Position numbers and translations under genes: made by a program
Notes under the pieces: model-generated
Seen by the model: the letters and a program-made list of their open reading frames with translations, nothing else
What the model was told of the DNA's origin: nothing
The model's database searches: none
Assembly (NCBI GenBank): GCA_934700345.1
Contig: CAKUXP010000049.1
Coordinates: forward strand, 1 to 7,073
DNA length: 7,073 nt
From: an uncultured Fibrobacter sp.
GTDB taxonomy: Bacteria > Fibrobacterota > Fibrobacteria > Fibrobacterales > Fibrobacteraceae
Reading direction: 5' to 3'
Shown here: positions 5,735 to 7,073 of the stretch, in pieces
How the letters are laid out: the number at the start of each line of letters is the position of its first letter
How positions within the stretch are numbered: position 1 is the first letter of the stretch

Positions 5735-6634
5735 ATGTCGGTTGTGGCAAAAATTTCAATGGAAAATATTTGGCGAATCACTCTTCTCACAAATCCTGAT
5801 AGCTGCAATCTGCGTTGCAGGCTCTGCTTTCTACACCAGCGGGAAAAACCTTTCGGAATGGGAGAAATGCCGTGGGAAATTGCGGAAAAGGCGATTCGAA
5901 GATATGCGTCGCATGGGCTTCGCGAAGTGATTCCAAGTACGATGGGAGAACCGTTACTTTATTCGCAATTTGGAAAACTGGAACGGCTGGTATCGGAACT
6001 GGATTTAAAATTAAACCTTACGACGAATGGAACATTTCCGTCAAAAGGTGCGGAACGCTTTGCGCATGAACTGCTCCCGATTTCGAGCGACATCAAGGTG
6101 AGTTGCTGGGGCGTGGGAAAACCCAGCTGGAATGTTTTAAGTCCGGGCATGGATGTCGAAGCTTACCTGAAAAATCTAGGAATGCTTGTCCGTGTTCGAC
6201 GGGAACTTTCCGTAAATTCAGAGCGACCGCTGTCATCGCTTTCCCTGCAAATGACGGTTACCAGGACGAATCGCGGGGAAGTACCGCAGGTTTTGGAGCT
6301 TGCCGCTTCCTTGGGCTTTGACCGTGTCAAGCTGAATCGGGCGGTTTTTCTCTCCAACGCAAAGCGATACGATGAAGAACTCCCCCCAGATGATTTTCTC
6401 CCTGTTTCTGCCACGCAAGGTCTTCCTATTCGTGTCGAGGGAACTTTTTTGCATCCGCCAAAACAGATTGCCCTTTTTGAAAAATGTCCTTTTTCGGGAC
6501 GGGAACTCTGGATCTTGCCGGACGGCTCGACGGAACCCTGCCCGGATCCGGAATACCGCTACGGAATCCATGTTGCGGATAATCGATGCGAAAGATGCCT
6601 GCTGTTTCCTCGAAACGCTTTTTCGAAGGCTTGA
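5735..6634 (+). CDS. Radical SAM protein with Twitch-like C-terminal cysteines, substrate unknown
   Basis: Counting from the ATG at 5735 (299 residues), Cys24, Cys28 and Cys31 form the CX3CX2C motif (CNLRCRLC) that binds the SAM-cleaving 4Fe-4S cluster. STMGEPLL (68-75) takes the place of the usual GGE motif for SAM binding, and NLTTNGTFP (94-102) is a typical strand/loop of the partial TIM barrel. Near the C-terminus Cys251, Cys269, Cys285 and Cys288 are spaced CX17C-X15-CX2C, with the first pair fitting the CX9-15GX4C rule of SPASM/Twitch domains. Four cysteines could hold one auxiliary Fe-S cluster, as in Twitch enzymes of the BtrN type. No full SPASM set and no precursor-peptide gene is visible nearby. 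The start is uncertain: TTG 5723 overlaps the terminator T-run, GTG 5744 and ATG 5759 are alternatives, and none has a good Shine-Dalgarno site. ATG 5759 would still leave 15 residues before the first cysteine. Confidence 0.9.
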   Translation: MSVVAKISMENIWRITLLTNPDSCNLRCRLCFLHQREKPFGMGEMPWEIAEKAIRRYASHGLREVIPSTMGEPLLYSQFGKLERLVSELDLKLNLTTNGTFPSKGAERFAHELLPISSDIKVSCWGVGKPSWNVLSPGMDVEAYLKNLGMLVRVRRELSVNSERPLSSLSLQMTVTRTNRGEVPQVLELAASLGFDRVKLNRAVFLSNAKRYDEELPPDDFLPVSATQGLPIRVEGTFLHPPKQIALFEKCPFSGRELWILPDGSTEPCPDPEYRYGIHVADNRCERCLLFPRNAFSKA

Positions 6635-6648
6635 AATTGTTCTATTAT
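6620..6648 (+). promoter_or_regulatory. Candidate promoter of the RRM gene
   Basis: TATTAT (6643-6648) is one base from the -10 consensus. TTTTCG (6620-6625), 17 bp upstream, is only a poor -35. A second pairing is TTGAAA (6631-6636) with TAGGCT (6654-6659), also 17 bp apart. Either would give the RRM gene its own promoter overlapping the end of the radical SAM gene. Both are weak by eye. Confidence 0.3.
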
Positions 6649-6681
6649 TTGGCTAGGCTTATTTAACAGCCTGGATAAATT

Positions 6682-6948
6682 ATGAAAAGCATCTATGTTG
6701 GAAATCTCCCCTTTGCGTTCCGTGACGCGGACCTCGCTAAACTGTTCGAGGAATTCGGCGAAATCAAGAGCGCAAAGATTATCATGGACCGCGATACCGG
6801 TCGCAGCAAGGGCTTCGGATTCGTCGAAATCGAAGATGACGGTGTTGCGGCGAATGCGGTCGAACAGCTGAACGGCAAGGATGTCGGCGGTCGCGCCCTC
6901 CGTGTCAATGAAGCTCGTCCGCGTGAAGCTCGCCCTCGCCGTTTCTAG
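6682..6948 (+). CDS. Single-RRM RNA-binding protein
   Basis: An 88-residue protein made almost wholly of one RNA recognition motif. RNP2 is IYVGNL (4-9) and RNP1 is KGFGFVEI (43-50), with aromatic Tyr5, Phe45 and Phe47 at the positions that stack on RNA bases. The fold order beta-alpha-beta-beta-alpha-beta fits, with DRDTGRSKGFGF linking strands 2 and 3. A short arginine-rich tail (RPREARPRRF, 79-88) could add nonspecific RNA contacts. Small stand-alone RRM proteins of this type are known in cyanobacteria, where several respond to cold, and in various other bacteria; they act in the cytoplasm on single-stranded RNA. The RNA target here cannot be read from the sequence. The ATG has only a weak GGA (6673-6675) upstream. 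A terminator follows, so the gene is either alone or the end of a unit with the radical SAM gene 47 bp upstream. Confidence 0.95.
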   Translation: MKSIYVGNLPFAFRDADLAKLFEEFGEIKSAKIIMDRDTGRSKGFGFVEIEDDGVAANAVEQLNGKDVGGRALRVNEARPREARPRRF

Positions 6949-6980
6949 CCAGAAGACAATCTTTGTCGCTGTAAAAATCG

Positions 6981-7005
6981 GGTCGCATTCCATGCGGCCT
7001 TTTTT
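6981..7005 (+). terminator. Rho-independent terminator after the RRM gene
   Basis: GGTCGCAT (6981-6988) pairs with ATGCGGCC (6992-6999), including one U-G pair, around a TCC loop, and is followed at once by six T (7000-7005). It lies 32 bp after the RRM stop. Confidence 0.85.
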
Positions 7006-7015
7006 GTGATTCTTC

Positions 7016-7039
7016 AAAACCACCGGCTAGGCCGGTGGT
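7016..7039 (-). terminator. Probable minus-strand terminator at the right edge
   Basis: ACCACCGGC (7019-7027) and GCCGGTGGT (7031-7039) form a perfect 9-bp stem with a TAG loop. On the plus strand no T run follows, but on the minus strand the stem is followed by TTTT (complement of 7016-7019). This suits a gene converging from the right. Confidence 0.5.
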
Positions 7040-7044
7040 CCGGT

Positions 7045-7073
7045 TTAGCCTTCTGGCGTTGCGTCCCCGACAA
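7045..7073 (-). CDS. Possible C-terminal end of a convergent minus-strand gene (partial)
   Basis: On the minus strand, 7073 to 7045 reads in one frame as VGDATPEG followed by TAA (complement of 7045-7047). The stop lies 5 bp before the hairpin whose T tract is on the same strand. Only eight codons are visible, so no function can be given and the frame may be accidental. The support is the position of stop and hairpin, not protein similarity. Confidence 0.2.

Noticed and set aside
6610..6626. Hairpin TCGAAA...TTTCGA at the end of the radical SAM gene
   Set aside because: It lies within the coding region, has a short AT-rich stem and lacks a following T tract, so it is not a convincing terminator.

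Overview
The window reads as chromosomal DNA of a Fibrobacter-like bacterium (phylum Fibrobacterota). The main pointers are a lipoprotein whose lipobox is followed at once by a long serine tract with a second serine linker inside the protein, a style I associate with Fibrobacter, and the mix of housekeeping and orphan genes, each apparently in its own transcription unit. No rRNA or other decisive taxonomic marker is present, so this is inference. No phage, IS, CRISPR, tRNA or rRNA is visible.

Layout: positions 1-574 hold no convincing gene. They are filled with a degenerate, direction-switching array with a 7-bp period, punctuated by a short core, GACGTCCGCGG. uvrB follows (575-2722, nucleotide excision repair). 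The uvrB-gpmI gap repeats the same heptamers and core (2725-2771). Then come gpmI (2885-4519, cofactor-independent phosphoglycerate mutase of the plant/trypanosomatid-like sequence type), a strong hairpin terminator, a Ser-linker lipoprotein (4679-5677), a second terminator, an orphan radical SAM protein with a Twitch-like C-terminal cysteine set (5735-6634), and a single-RRM RNA-binding protein (6682-6948) with its own terminator. At the right edge a second hairpin, with its T tract on the minus strand, and a possible short C-terminus suggest a convergent gene entering from beyond the window.

All five confident genes lie on the plus strand, but terminators separate three of the units and the functions are unrelated (DNA repair, glycolysis, cell surface, unknown radical chemistry, RNA binding). 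I see no evidence of one pathway. The most unusual element is the heptad-periodic intergenic repeat family on both sides of uvrB. The most interesting protein is the radical SAM enzyme, which has no recognisable substrate partner next to it.
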